Shown: positions 17,490-28,191 of the stretch, piece by piece
Layout: each line of letters starts with the position of its first letter
How positions within the stretch are numbered: the first letter of the stretch is position 1
Notes under the pieces: generated by a model
Database searches by the model: none
Seen by the model: only the letters and a program-made list of their open reading frames with translations
What the model was told of the DNA's origin: nothing
Position numbers and translations under genes: made by a program
Source: an uncultured Coriobacteriia bacterium
GTDB taxonomy: Bacteria > Actinomycetota > Coriobacteriia > Anaerosomatales > Anaerosomataceae
Length of the DNA: 44,058 bases
Assembly: GCA_927439865.1 (NCBI GenBank)
Contig: CAKMKD010000062.1
Coordinates: 1 to 44,058 of the forward strand
Direction of reading: 5' to 3'

Positions 17490-18596
17490 CTACGACGAAA
17501 GTGCCGAGAGCGATGTCTCTTTGACGAACGGTGGTCGGACGACTGTGGCCGCGACGTGCTTGCGACGAATCGCGACTACGAGCTCGGTGCCGGGCGCGGA
17601 GAGTTCCGCAGGCACGTATGCCGTCGCCACACCATGACCGAGCGTCGGTGAGTACGTGCCGCTTGCAACCTTACCCACCTCGGTGCCGTCATGCAACACA
17701 GGATACTCGTGCCGCGGAACGCCTTCAGACACAGTGAGGCCTACGAGTTTGCGGGAAGGACCCGCCTCCCTGACACGGGCGATGGCCTCCGCGCCGATGA
17801 ATCCGGTCTTCGCCTTCGGCACAACCCAGCCAAGCCCCGCCGAGATTGGATCGACGCCGCGGTCCATGTCGCTGCCGTAGAGCGGATAGCCCATCTCGAG
17901 CCGGAGCGTGTCACGCGCGCCAAGCCCGCACGGCGTCACCTCGGCAAAGGAGAGCAGCAGCCGCCAGACAGCGACAGCATGGTCGGCATGGCAGACGATC
18001 TCTACCCCGTCCTCCCCGGTATAGCCGGTGCGTGCCAGCAGCACGGGGATCTCGCCGAGACGGGCCTCGCCGATGTGGAAGCGCGCTGGTACTTCGAAGT
18101 CCTCATCGGCAAGGCTCCCGATGACCTCGAGTGCCTTGGGTCCCTGAACGGCGATCAGACCGGTGCGGTCCGATTCGTCGACCGCCTCAATGGCTTCGGG
18201 CAGGTGCGCTGTGATCCAATCCCAATCGGTCTGGCGGTTCGCCGCGTTCGCAATCACCAGATACTCGAGGTCCCCTGTGTGATAGACGATGAGATCGTCG
18301 ATGATCCCGCCATCCTCATCGCACATGACTGTATAGAGCGCACTGCCGATCTCGGCGATCTTATTGAGGTCGTTGGTGACGATGGCGTTCAGCGCCTCAA
18401 ACACGCCGAAGCCGAAGAACCGAAACTCGGCCATGTGGCACACGTCGAAGATGCCCACCGAGGAGCGAACCGCCTTGTGCTCTTCGATGATGCCCACGTA
18501 CTGCACAGGCATCTCCCAGCCCGCGAACGGCACGACGCGCGCGTTGAGTGAAAGATGCTCGTGATAGAGCGGCGTTCTCAGCAGTTCCTCGGTCAT
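17490..18596 (-). CDS. gcvT: Aminomethyltransferase (T protein)
   Basis: MTEELLRTPLYHEHLSLNARVVPFAGWEMPVQY...; ATG 18596 preferred. Confidence 0.95.
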   Translation of the reverse strand: MTEELLRTPLYHEHLSLNARVVPFAGWEMPVQYVGIIEEHKAVRSSVGIFDVCHMAEFRFFGFGVFEALNAIVTNDLNKIAEIGSALYTVMCDEDGGIIDDLIVYHTGDLEYLVIANAANRQTDWDWITAHLPEAIEAVDESDRTGLIAVQGPKALEVIGSLADEDFEVPARFHIGEARLGEIPVLLARTGYTGEDGVEIVCHADHAVAVWRLLLSFAEVTPCGLGARDTLRLEMGYPLYGSDMDRGVDPISAGLGWVVPKAKTGFIGAEAIARVREAGPSRKLVGLTVSEGVPRHEYPVLHDGTEVGKVASGTYSPTLGHGVATAYVPAELSAPGTELVVAIRRKHVAATVVRPPFVKETSLSALSS

Positions 18597-18616
18597 GGTC
18601 TTCCCTTCTACGCCGG

Positions 18617-19867
18617 TCACTGAACCGTGACCGGCTCGGCCTGCAGCTGCCCGCCGAATACCGTGCGCCAGAAGCGCGTTATCCCTATGGTGAAACGCTC
18701 CCATCGATCAGGCGCGTCGATAGCGGTTGCCGCGACGATCGGCACCTGCGCGATGAGCCGTCCGCCTTGCTCCACAGTGAGGGTACCCAACCGCTGCCCC
18801 TTGACGACGGGCGCCTGCACATCGAGCGTCACGCTCGAGCGTGACGTGACCGGACCGAGGACATCGAAGACCGCCGTGGCGGTGGTCTCGGCGACAACAG
18901 CAGGCACCGTTCGGTCGAGGAAGTCAGTCACTGCAACGAGCGCCACGGTGGTTTCGGCAGACGCCACCTGCTGGACTGCGTAGTGCTCGAATCCCCAATC
19001 GAGCAGCCGCTTCGCCTGAACGAACCGGGCGTTCTCGTTCTTCGTACCGAGGATGACAGCAAAGAGCTCGATATCCCCGCGCTCTGCTGAAGCGACAAGA
19101 CAGTAGCCTGCGTCATTGGTCCAGCCGGTCTTCACCCCGGTCGCGCCATCGTAGGAGCCTATCAACAGGTTGGTCGCATCGAAGCGCTTGGTCGTGCCGC
19201 CCGCGGAAACGCTGACTGTTTCGCTGCCTACCATCTCGCGAAAGGCCGGCTTCCCCATCGCATACCGCGCCATCGTGGCGAGATCGGCTGCCGATGTGCG
19301 GTGACCCGTTTCGTCCAGGCCGTGCGCATTGGTGAACTGCGTGTTCGGTAGATTCAGACTCTCCGCCTTGTCGTTCATGAGGCGAACGAACCCGTCTACG
19401 GAGCCACCGATGTGTATCGCAAGCGCAGTGGCAGCGTCATTGCCCGAGTGAATGAGCGTCGCCTCAAGCAGCTGGCGCACAGAGAGGTTCTGACCAGCGC
19501 GAAGCCCGACGTCCGCCTCCCCCACCGTGGCGGCTTCACGAGGCACCGTGACCTTCTCGGAGAGGTCCGCAACGGCCTCGAGTACAACGATAGCGGTCAT
19601 GATCTTGGTGGTGCTGGCCATTGCCCGCCGATCATCAGCATTGCGCGACCACAGTACCTGCCCGTCCGCTGTCTCAAGCACTGCCGAGGGGGTGACGAGG
19701 TCCGGAGCAACCGCCTTGAGCGCACCAGACGAGGAGACCGCCACGTCGCCAACAACGTCGGTACCGCGGATGTCACCGACGGCCGACGTAGCAAGCACGA
19801 ACGTCAGCGCAAGTAGCACCACAACGCCTGTGAACCGGCGGCGCAAGACAGGGGTGCTCATGAGCAT
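18617..19867 (-). CDS. D-alanyl-D-alanine carboxypeptidase (DacA/DacF-like)
   Basis: SxxK (ASTTKIMTA), SGN (HSGNDAAT), KTG (VKTGWTNDAG) motifs; signal peptide. Confidence 0.92.
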   Translation of the reverse strand: MLMSTPVLRRRFTGVVVLLALTFVLATSAVGDIRGTDVVGDVAVSSSGALKAVAPDLVTPSAVLETADGQVLWSRNADDRRAMASTTKIMTAIVVLEAVADLSEKVTVPREAATVGEADVGLRAGQNLSVRQLLEATLIHSGNDAATALAIHIGGSVDGFVRLMNDKAESLNLPNTQFTNAHGLDETGHRTSAADLATMARYAMGKPAFREMVGSETVSVSAGGTTKRFDATNLLIGSYDGATGVKTGWTNDAGYCLVASAERGDIELFAVILGTKNENARFVQAKRLLDWGFEHYAVQQVASAETTVALVAVTDFLDRTVPAVVAETTATAVFDVLGPVTSRSSVTLDVQAPVVKGQRLGTLTVEQGGRLIAQVPIVAATAIDAPDRWERFTIGITRFWRTVFGGQLQAEPVTVQ

Positions 19868-20034
19868 CGTCTTCTCCAAGGCGACCGTGACACGGGCTTC
19901 ACATTGTAGTGCTTTCACGCCGATGATGCCGCACACTCTCATGCGGGAATACATGCATGCCGATGAACTGACTAGCCTGGCCTGATTCGGCTATACTCGC
20001 GTTGTCATGGGGTCGCGGCTCTGCGGGGGGTATC

Positions 20035-20394
20035 GTGAAAGAGTTTTGGCGCGAAAGCAAGTGCGAGAGAGACCAGGGCTTTTCGCTGGCCGAGCTCATG
20101 GTGGTAGTGCTGATTATCGGTATCCTCGCTCTCGTAGCGGTTTCATCGTACCGGGCTCTCTCCGGCCGCGCGGCGCAGGCGGCATGTCTCTCGAATCAGC
20201 GTACTCTCTACGGATCGCTCAACATCTACAGGAACCAGAACAACGGCAGCGTGCCGGACACGACGACTATCGGGTTCCTCAGCGAGTATGCGAATACCTG
20301 GGAGTTTATCAGCGTGTGCCCGCTCGACCGCGCGCCTCTCACATTTGAAGCGAGCACCGGCTCGATCATCTGCCCGAACCACCCGTTTCCTTAG
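20035..20394 (+). CDS. Type IV pilin-like protein
   Basis: CERDQGFSLAELMVVVLIIGILALVAV: prepilin G^F cleavage site with E at +5; GTG 20035 likely start. Confidence 0.85.
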   Translation: MKEFWRESKCERDQGFSLAELMVVVLIIGILALVAVSSYRALSGRAAQAACLSNQRTLYGSLNIYRNQNNGSVPDTTTIGFLSEYANTWEFISVCPLDRAPLTFEASTGSIICPNHPFP

Positions 20395-20438
20395 TGGAGC
20401 GTAACCCGACCATAGAAGCGGCCAAGGAGGATTCGACG

Positions 20439-21284
20439 TTGAAGTATTCGCGGTTCGAACTGCTCATGATCTCGCTTGGAATCATCGTGATCGTAGGCAG
20501 CGTCGTCCTGGGACCCGGATCCGCGGTGGTGGCCTGGCAGGAGGTCATCGCGCAGCTGCTCATCGTGGCTGTGCTCGCTGCGGCGCTGCACTGGGGCCGT
20601 GACGGCGGTTCGGTCGCTGCATTCGCCGCCATTCTGGTGTACGTCGTCATGCGGATACCGCTGCTCAGCGAGGTCGGGCCCACGCAGAACCTCATCGTGA
20701 TGATAGCTACCAGGGCACTGACGTACGCACTTGTCGGAATCATCGGAGGCGAGTTCTTCGGTAGGATCAAGTACATCTTCGCGCGCATCGACGGGAACTC
20801 GATGCTCGACGAGCACACGCAGGTATACAACCGCGTGTACTGCGCGCAGGCCCTCAAGAGCGGTCTCGGCCAGTTTCAGCGGTATCAGACACCATTCTCG
20901 ATCGGCGTGGTGAGCCTGTCGCCCGGGCTACTCGCCGACCTACGTCCGTCCCGGCAGCGACTGTTGCTGCGAAGCGTGGCGTCGACTATCCGTAACGACA
21001 TCCGGCTTGTAGACGATGTCGGCTACCTCGGTGACGGCAGGTTTCTTGTCATCTTGCCGCAGACGCCTAAGTCCGGCGCCGATGTTGCGACCGACCGCAT
21101 CCGCGGCTCGGTTCGCGATCTGATCGGTGCACGGGACGAGTCAGTAACGGCAACCCCCCTGGGATGCCCGGGGGATTCGGCGGCCATCTGCGACCTGGCA
21201 CGATCGCTTGATCCGGTAGACGACCGGGTCGAGGACGTGTGCGGTTCGCCGGAGACGCCGGTGGCGTCTCAGTCCGCCGAGTAA
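20439..21284 (+). CDS. Multi-TM protein with degenerate GGDEF domain
   Basis: ~4 TM helices, DEHTQVYNRVY (cf. DxLTGLxNRRx), RLVDDVGYLGDGRFLVILP (cf. RxxDxxxRxGGDEFxxxLP). AAGGAGG RBS 8 nt before TTG 20439; ORF track uses GTG 20394. Confidence 0.8.
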   Translation: MKYSRFELLMISLGIIVIVGSVVLGPGSAVVAWQEVIAQLLIVAVLAAALHWGRDGGSVAAFAAILVYVVMRIPLLSEVGPTQNLIVMIATRALTYALVGIIGGEFFGRIKYIFARIDGNSMLDEHTQVYNRVYCAQALKSGLGQFQRYQTPFSIGVVSLSPGLLADLRPSRQRLLLRSVASTIRNDIRLVDDVGYLGDGRFLVILPQTPKSGADVATDRIRGSVRDLIGARDESVTATPLGCPGDSAAICDLARSLDPVDDRVEDVCGSPETPVASQSAE

Positions 21285-21706
21285 AGCGAGTCCGGCTCAA
21301 CCACGCCGATTCCCGCCGCCGAGAGCACGGTTCTGGCGCGCGCGGGATCATCCACGCGGAAGATGTCGACTGCTGCCTCACCCGTGGGCTCAACGAAGCA
21401 GTACGCGTACTCGACATTCAACCCCTCGGATCCGAGCGCTTCGAGCACATCGGCAAGTCCGCCGGGTCTGTCCGGCACAGCAACCGCAATAACCTCGGTG
21501 ATCGACGCCCCGAACCCGGCATCTTCTAGCACGTTCACCGCTCGGCGCGGTCCGTCACAGATAAGCCTAACGACGCCGAACTCGGCGGTATCGGCGACCA
21601 TCAGCGCACGCATATTGACCTGCGCATCGCCGAGAACCCTCGTCATCTCTGCAAGGCGCCCTGTCTTGTTCTCGAGAAAGACCGAGACCTGCTCGATCAT
21701 GATCAC
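21269..21706 (-). CDS. Tandem ACT domain protein
   Basis: [49 protein letters not shown]. Confidence 0.88.
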   Translation of the reverse strand: MIMIEQVSVFLENKTGRLAEMTRVLGDAQVNMRALMVADTAEFGVVRLICDGPRRAVNVLEDAGFGASITEVIAVAVPDRPGGLADVLEALGSEGLNVEYAYCFVEPTGEAAVDIFRVDDPARARTVLSAAGIGVVEPDSLYSAD

Positions 21707-23007
21707 TCACTCCCCTCGCTGCGAAGGTCCAGCACTCGTTTCGCCTTGCCTTCACTCCTCTGAATCGACTTCGGCTCGACGAGCTTGACCTCTATCGATA
21801 TGGCGAGTGCCGAGGCGATCTCAGCACTGACACGTCGCCTCAGGTGCTCGAGAGTCTTGATCTCATCGAACGCGAAGTCGGGACCGACCTCAACGTGCAC
21901 CTCGACGTGATCAAGCGAACCGCGCTTGGTGAGCACGACCTGATAGTGCGGTGCAACGCCAGGGATTCCAGTCAGGACCTGCTCTATCTGGCTCGGGAAC
22001 ACGTTGACGCCTCTGATGATGAGCATGTCGTCGGTGCGCCCGCTCACACGCTGCATCCGACGAAACGTCCTGCCGCACGGGCAGGTGCCGGGGATGATTC
22101 GCGAGATGTCCCTCGTTCGGTACCGGATGACGGGAATCCCTTCCTTTGTGATGGTGGTGAACACCACCTCGCCCATCTCACCATCCGGTACGGGGAGCAG
22201 CGTCGCAGGGTCGATGATCTCGATGATGAAGTGATCCTCGTTGACGTGCAGCCCGTCCTTGCACTCACACTCAGACGCAACACCCGGGCCGAGCACCTCG
22301 GACAGGCCGTAGATGTCGATGGCAAGAATGCCGAGCGCTTCCTCTAGCTGCGTGCGCATGTTCTCGCTCCACGGCTCGGCGCCGAACACGCCTGCCCTGA
22401 GCGGAAGATCGCGAGGGTCGATACCCATTTCGAGAGCCGTCTCGGCGAGCAACAGGGCGTATGACGGCGTCGCTGCCAGAACCGTGACACCAAAGTCCTT
22501 CATGACCTGGATCTGGCGCTTGGTGTTGCCGCCCGAGATGGGAACGGTCGCGGCTCCGAGGCGCTCGGAGCCGTAGTGGACACCCAGGCCTCCCGTGAAG
22601 AGACCATAGCCGTAGCTGATCTGCACGATGTCATCGGCGGTGGCTCCAGCCGACGCCAGGGTCCGGGCCATGAGATCACCCCACCGCTCGATATCACCCT
22701 TGGTGTAGCCGACGACCGTCACCTGCCCGGTCGTGCCGGAAGATGAGTGAACGCGCACGATGTCCCGCATCGGAGCCGCGAACATGCCGTACGGGTATGC
22801 CGAGCGCAGGTCATCCTTCACGGTGAATGGAACGTTCGCCAGATCCGCAAGCGATCGCACGCTCGCCGGGTGCGAACCCGCCTCGTCGAACTTCGCGCGA
22901 TACGTCGGAACCCGTTCATAGACCCGCTCGAGTGTAGTGCCGAGGCGCTCCAACTGCAGCGCCTCAAGATCGGTTCGAGGCATCGCCTCGAAGTCAGGCT
23001 GAAACAC
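21703..23007 (-). CDS. Phenylacetate-CoA ligase
   Basis: [23 protein letters not shown]-binding motif; [18 protein letters not shown]-terminal [22 protein letters not shown]. Confidence 0.94.
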   Translation of the reverse strand: MFQPDFEAMPRTDLEALQLERLGTTLERVYERVPTYRAKFDEAGSHPASVRSLADLANVPFTVKDDLRSAYPYGMFAAPMRDIVRVHSSSGTTGQVTVVGYTKGDIERWGDLMARTLASAGATADDIVQISYGYGLFTGGLGVHYGSERLGAATVPISGGNTKRQIQVMKDFGVTVLAATPSYALLLAETALEMGIDPRDLPLRAGVFGAEPWSENMRTQLEEALGILAIDIYGLSEVLGPGVASECECKDGLHVNEDHFIIEIIDPATLLPVPDGEMGEVVFTTITKEGIPVIRYRTRDISRIIPGTCPCGRTFRRMQRVSGRTDDMLIIRGVNVFPSQIEQVLTGIPGVAPHYQVVLTKRGSLDHVEVHVEVGPDFAFDEIKTLEHLRRRVSAEIASALAISIEVKLVEPKSIQRSEGKAKRVLDLRSEGSE

Positions 23008-23043
23008 GCGCTCCCCCTTACGCCCGGCTCCGCCGGAGCCCCG

Positions 23044-24945
23044 CTATGGTGCCGTAGTCGACGGCGTCGATGGCGCAGTCACTTTCGTTCCGATCCGGAC
23101 CACTTCCTCGGACGCCTTGTAGACGGACTTGAACGTGTCCTTGCGAACGACCGCTCCGTCCTTGGTCACGACGCGAGTCACTACCACGGTGCGCCCGCTC
23201 GCGCCCTTCTCATCGATCACCTTCGTGCCCTTGGGCAACGTCGCGTCTTTGATCTCGCGCACCGGATACGCAACCGTGTTGGTGAACGGACCGGTCGTGT
23301 ACTCGACTTTGTAGCCGGTCGGAGTCCCGTAGAGCGAGACCGTCACCGACGAGTTGGTGTACGCGGTGGCCACAAGCACGTAGTTGTTGGTGTCGTTCCG
23401 GAACTTAAGATCCGGGCCGCCCCACGATACCGCCGCGTCCCTGCCTTTGGGATAGTGACTGATGTAGAGCGAATGATTTCGGCGCTCCACAACCGGAAGT
23501 CCTGAGAAGAACATGGCGTTGAACGCTGTGGTCGCCATCTGACAGATGCCACCGCCGAGCTCCGGAACGAGCTTGCCGTTCACGATCGCGTTCGCTTCCT
23601 GATAGCCCTTCTCGGCGGTGCGCTGGCCGATGGTCCCGTTGAAGGAGAACACCTCGCCGGGAGCGATGAGCGTCCCGTCGAGCGCGTCCGCAAGCGTGTG
23701 AATGTTGTTCACGCGCGGCTTGTTGCCCGACGAGTACGTGGTGGTATACGTGGCCAGACGGGCCGTGATGCCCATGGCCTTGGCCTTCTCGGTAGTGATC
23801 GCGGGCTCGACGCGCTGCATCACGAGCTCCGCCGTGCGCTCGCCATCACCGGTCAACGCCTGGATAAGCCGGGCTGCAAGATCCTCGGCATCAACGCCGA
23901 GTCCGTCCACAGCAGGAACGATGGTCACTTTGCCCGATGAGACCTTGAAGGTGGCGTCCTTCGCGACCTTGCCGACTTCTTTCACCATCGGCACCACGGT
24001 TGCGGACACCTCCGTGCTGTCGAGGTAGCATTCGAGCGCGACCGATGAGGCCTCGGCGCTCGCAGTCGATCCGACCGAACGAAACGCGAGCCAGCCGCCA
24101 ACGGTGGTCGCGGGGACTTCCCACTTCTTGGTGTCGTACGCCAGCGTGAGAGGACCGCTCACCATCTTCACGGCCATATCGTATGCCGACTGCGCGCCCG
24201 TCTCGGTAATGGCGGCCGTTCGTGGCACGAGCGTCAACTCGACAACGCGTGCTTCAGACGCAAATGCTGTCAAGACCCGGGCGCGCGCGGCGCTCCTGTC
24301 GATCCCCGACCCTTCGGTCGCGGGAATCAGACGAACATCAGTGCCGGAAACCTCGACGGAGGCATCCACCGGAGGAATGCCGACTGCTGTGTCGATCTCA
24401 CCAAGCGTGCTGCTCACGAGCGCCTCGTCCGCCGCAACCGCCAAAGCGATGCTTTCACGGCCGAACCACGCGGCTACCCTGGCTACAACAACGTCGGCGA
24501 ATCCGGAGCCGCGTCCCACTTTGTACGCTGCCGCAGCGAGCGCGGTGGCATCAACAGAAGCTCCGATCTGATCAGCAGTGAGATCCCACGAGTCCGCCCC
24601 GACTGTCACCTTCACGGGACGCTCGAGCAGCGGCCTAATGCCGGTGTTGATGGTCGAGATGGCCTCGCCCTGAGTCATGCCGCCAACCGCTACTCCCGCG
24701 ACGCGAACTCCAGGGTGTACCCGACCTGCCGAGAAACCGACATCGATTCCAACGGCCACGAGTACCAGCACGACTACCGCAAAACCCGCGATGATCGACC
24801 AGCGAGCAGCCGGGGGAAGGCTGCTGAGCCAACCCGCGATGCCACGCTTCGCGACATGGTGCGCATGTCTACGAGTGCGGGAAGCGACGGGTCGCTCGAA
24901 CTGCTGGTCGCCGTCAGACTCGGTGGTTTCGGTGGTTTCGGTCAT
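23044..24945 (-). CDS. VanW family protein with PG-binding-like repeats and C-terminal G5-like region
   Basis: TM anchor; NNIHTLADALDGTLIAPGEVFSFNGTIGQRTAEKGYQEANAIVNGKLVPELGGGICQMATTAFNA. Confidence 0.9.
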   Translation of the reverse strand: MTETTETTESDGDQQFERPVASRTRRHAHHVAKRGIAGWLSSLPPAARWSIIAGFAVVVLVLVAVGIDVGFSAGRVHPGVRVAGVAVGGMTQGEAISTINTGIRPLLERPVKVTVGADSWDLTADQIGASVDATALAAAAYKVGRGSGFADVVVARVAAWFGRESIALAVAADEALVSSTLGEIDTAVGIPPVDASVEVSGTDVRLIPATEGSGIDRSAARARVLTAFASEARVVELTLVPRTAAITETGAQSAYDMAVKMVSGPLTLAYDTKKWEVPATTVGGWLAFRSVGSTASAEASSVALECYLDSTEVSATVVPMVKEVGKVAKDATFKVSSGKVTIVPAVDGLGVDAEDLAARLIQALTGDGERTAELVMQRVEPAITTEKAKAMGITARLATYTTTYSSGNKPRVNNIHTLADALDGTLIAPGEVFSFNGTIGQRTAEKGYQEANAIVNGKLVPELGGGICQMATTAFNAMFFSGLPVVERRNHSLYISHYPKGRDAAVSWGGPDLKFRNDTNNYVLVATAYTNSSVTVSLYGTPTGYKVEYTTGPFTNTVAYPVREIKDATLPKGTKVIDEKGASGRTVVVTRVVTKDGAVVRKDTFKSVYKASEEVVRIGTKVTAPSTPSTTAP

Positions 24946-25057
24946 TCTCGTCCTCTATCGAACGGATACGCACAGCGTCGAGAAAGTATACAGGACGCGC
25001 AGCAAGGTTCAGACGCGCGACACATGGTCGTTAACAGCAAGGAACACGCCGAACGGG

Positions 25058-27565
25058 CTACTCCTCCACGATGGCGGCCTCTACCAGCGCCACATATCGG
25101 TCCGCTCTCGCATCGGCATCCTCGGCTGACTCGCCCTCCGTGAACACCTCCACGATCGCATCGCTTGAGTGTGGGAGAACGAGTGCCCAGCCGCTCTCCT
25201 CGACGATGCGCACGCCTTCGGTCATCTCCACTTCCCGATGCTGGCCGAACTCGGCCATCTGGCGCATGACGGCGCCTTTGCGATCGAACGGACAATGCAC
25301 CTGCCGGCGTCGCAGGTGGAACGGCGGCAGAGCATCGACAACCTGGTCGAGGGTCATATCCAACTGGTCCAGCATGCGAAGCGTCATGCCGAGACTCATC
25401 ACGGCGTCGTAGGAGGCCAGGAACGACGGGAAGACGAATCCGCCGGTCTGCGAGCCAGCAAATCCAACCCCCGGGTGAAGCGCAGCAGTCGAGAGTGAGC
25501 GCCGCGACGTGCCCACCCGTGAGACGCCATGCCCTCCTGCCCCGGCGATCTCCTCGATCACCCGGGACGCCGTCAGGGGAACCGCGGCCAGGCGATTGCT
25601 CGTATCCGTGCGGCTCCACATGTAGAGCATCGCGTGCAGAGCGGTATCAGCATCGAGCACTCGCCCGCTGCCGGTCACGAGCGAGATCCGCTCGGCGGTG
25701 GCATCCATCGAAACCCCGAAGTCGGCCTGGAAGACGTCCATCGAGCGCGCGACTTGCGCGAGCACGACCTCGCGTTCCGGACCGTCGGGAGCTGTTCGCT
25801 CGGAGTCCACGAACGGACGCAACGCGATCATCTCGACATCCCAGTTTCCGGCGACTTGCGGAACCACGAACGATGCCGGGCTCATGCCCATATCCACGAC
25901 GATGGTCTGTCTGCGTGATGTGAGCGCCGCTGCACCGTCGAGCGCGTCCATGAGTCCGGCAGTGTAGTACTCAAGCGCGCGCGGCGGGTAGATGATCTCG
26001 CCTATCTCGCCGAAGAAAGCACGACGGAACTCCTGCCGGAAGTAGAGTCGCTCCACCTTCTTCTCGATCCAGGGCGCAAGGTCGATGCCGGCCTTGTCAT
26101 AGAAGTGAAGCTCGAGGGTTTGGGGGTCCTTCGAGGACGCACACACATGCACACCGCCCTCGCACCGCGTATCGCGGGTGGTGAACCGAGTAATGCCTGG
26201 CGAGGCAACGCGCAGATCGCGAACGTGGTTGCCAGTGGAGTTCAGTCCCGCAACGATCGCCCGCTTGACCATCCGCGCGCCCTTGCTTGAGTCCCTGCTT
26301 ACCACCACGTGCGATTTGCTCGGCAGAATGCTGCCGAACGCCTGCGCAACCTTGAGAGAAAGGTCCGGCGTGATGTCGATGTTGACGAGGCCGGCGATGC
26401 CGTCGGTCCCGAACAGCGACCGGAGGCCTTTGCTCTCCCAGATAAGCGACGAGGCAACGACCGCGCCGGCCTCGATGCGCTTGTACGGGTACACCTGCAC
26501 GTCGTTGCCAACAATCGCGCCGTGACCCACGACCGTCGAATCGCCGATTGCTGAACCGGGCTCGATTCGCGCACGCGCGCGGATATCCACGCCGCGACAG
26601 ACAACCGCCCCACGGACCTCGGAGCCCCCACCAACGAACGAATCGGACCAGATGATCGAGTGCTCGAGCACGGTGTCTTGTCCGATGAGGCAGTTGTCGC
26701 CAACGACTGTGTAGTCATCGAGACGAGCACCGGCACGTATACGCGTGTTCGCACCGATGACGACCTTGTTGCCGATGACGGCGCCTGGGTCGATGTCTGC
26801 ACCCTTCCCTACCCAGACGCTGTTGCGCGCCCGCGCACCGGGCACGTAGATCATCGCCTTGCCGTCAAGGATGTCGCGGTGGGCCTCGACGTACGAATCG
26901 AGACTGCCCACATCGCACCAGTATCCTTCCGCGACGAACCCGTAGAGGTCATGGCCGGCTGCCATGAGCGCCGGGAAGAGTTCCGATGAGAAGTCGTACG
27001 GCGTGGCTTCGGGGATGAAATCGAAAATGAGCGGGTCCAGGACGTAGATGCCGGTGTTGATAGTGTCCGAGAACACCTGACCCCAGGTCGGCTTCTCAAG
27101 AAAGCGCTGGATCTTGCCGCTATCGTCGGTGATGACCACGCCGAAATCGAGCGGATCCGGAACGCGCGTCAGGGCGATGGTGACCGGTCCGTCGTGCGAC
27201 TCATGAAACGCGATAACCTCCGTCAGGTCGATGTCCGTGAGGGCGTCGCCCGAGATCACGATGAACGTGCCGTCCTTGAGCGCATCCTCGGCGTTCTTGA
27301 CGGAACCCGCGGTGCCGAGCGGGGACTCCTCGACGGCGTACGTGATCGCAGTCCCCCACTCGTCGCCATCGCCGAAGTAGTCCTCGATGACCTGCGGCAT
27401 GAAGGCTAGCGTGGCGACCACATCGGTGATGCCGTGGTGCTTCACCAGACCGAGGATATGCTCCATCACGGGCTGATTCACGATAGGAACCATCGGCTTT
27501 GGTCGCGTACTCGTGAGCGGACGGAGACGCGTTCCTTCGCCGCCCGCCATGATGACTGCCTTCAC
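25058..27565 (-). CDS. Mannose-1-phosphate guanylyltransferase with hexapeptide repeats and phosphomannomutase-like C-terminal domain
   Basis: [38 protein letters not shown]; LbH repeats; [12 protein letters not shown] domain with altered active-site loops. GTG 27565 preferred. Confidence 0.9.
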   Translation of the reverse strand: MKAVIMAGGEGTRLRPLTSTRPKPMVPIVNQPVMEHILGLVKHHGITDVVATLAFMPQVIEDYFGDGDEWGTAITYAVEESPLGTAGSVKNAEDALKDGTFIVISGDALTDIDLTEVIAFHESHDGPVTIALTRVPDPLDFGVVITDDSGKIQRFLEKPTWGQVFSDTINTGIYVLDPLIFDFIPEATPYDFSSELFPALMAAGHDLYGFVAEGYWCDVGSLDSYVEAHRDILDGKAMIYVPGARARNSVWVGKGADIDPGAVIGNKVVIGANTRIRAGARLDDYTVVGDNCLIGQDTVLEHSIIWSDSFVGGGSEVRGAVVCRGVDIRARARIEPGSAIGDSTVVGHGAIVGNDVQVYPYKRIEAGAVVASSLIWESKGLRSLFGTDGIAGLVNIDITPDLSLKVAQAFGSILPSKSHVVVSRDSSKGARMVKRAIVAGLNSTGNHVRDLRVASPGITRFTTRDTRCEGGVHVCASSKDPQTLELHFYDKAGIDLAPWIEKKVERLYFRQEFRRAFFGEIGEIIYPPRALEYYTAGLMDALDGAAALTSRRQTIVVDMGMSPASFVVPQVAGNWDVEMIALRPFVDSERTAPDGPEREVVLAQVARSMDVFQADFGVSMDATAERISLVTGSGRVLDADTALHAMLYMWSRTDTSNRLAAVPLTASRVIEEIAGAGGHGVSRVGTSRRSLSTAALHPGVGFAGSQTGGFVFPSFLASYDAVMSLGMTLRMLDQLDMTLDQVVDALPPFHLRRRQVHCPFDRKGAVMRQMAEFGQHREVEMTEGVRIVEESGWALVLPHSSDAIVEVFTEGESAEDADARADRYVALVEAAIVEE

Positions 27566-27597
27566 CGGCACTACCTTTCCCTCGCAGCGCGCGGCGC

Positions 27598-28191
27598 CTA
27601 GCTGGTACTGGCCGCTGCTTTGGCTGTGTCGAGCGCCCGCTTGGCGCTGAATGAGTACTGCACCGCTGTGATGAACGAAAGCACCATGCCGAGGTACACG
27701 ATCCACGTGCCGACGAGCGAGCCGTTAACGGACGGCCAGCCGGCGATGAGCGATGAGAACCCGGTGAGGAGCACCGCCGTGGTGATCTTCCCGATGAAGA
27801 TAACCGGGAGAATGACGCGGTACTTCTCGAGCACATACGAACCGTAGAGCAGGTAGACGTCCCGCAGAACCAACACGACGGGAATCCACAGTGGCAACTC
27901 ACCGATGATGTACAGGCCAATCACGCCAGACGCAAGCAGGAGACGATCCACGAGCGGATCGATGATCTTGCCTACGTGCGTCACGGTGTGTGTACGTCGT
28001 GCGATCTGGCCGTCGATCCAGTCGGTTGATGCCGCGAAAGCGTAGAGCGCGAACGCTGCTAGCCTCGCCCTCTCGGAATCCCGAAGGAGCATTGCAAAGA
28101 AGAACGGCACCAGCAGCAGCCGCAGAATAGTCACGAGGTTCGCTACGGAGTAAATCCCGGAGTGAACCTCTTCAGTCGCCTCGTCTACCAC
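27598..28191 (-). CDS. CDP-alcohol phosphatidyltransferase (PgsA-like)
   Basis: [18 protein letters not shown]...[32 protein letters not shown] (CDP-OH-P transferase motif, slightly divergent). Confidence 0.9.
   Translation of the reverse strand: MVDEATEEVHSGIYSVANLVTILRLLLVPFFFAMLLRDSERARLAAFALYAFAASTDWIDGQIARRTHTVTHVGKIIDPLVDRLLLASGVIGLYIIGELPLWIPVVLVLRDVYLLYGSYVLEKYRVILPVIFIGKITTAVLLTGFSSLIAGWPSVNGSLVGTWIVYLGMVLSFITAVQYSFSAKRALDTAKAAASTS

Noticed and set aside
14005-18551. Several large plus-strand ORFs (14005..15117, 15609..16451, 17691..18551) across the gcv operon
   Set aside because: Antisense to clear GcvPB/PA/H/T frames; no recognisable motif.
18597-18616. Glycine riboswitch upstream of gcvT
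   Set aside because: Only ~20 nt separate gcvT from the upstream dac gene; no room and no aptamer motif.
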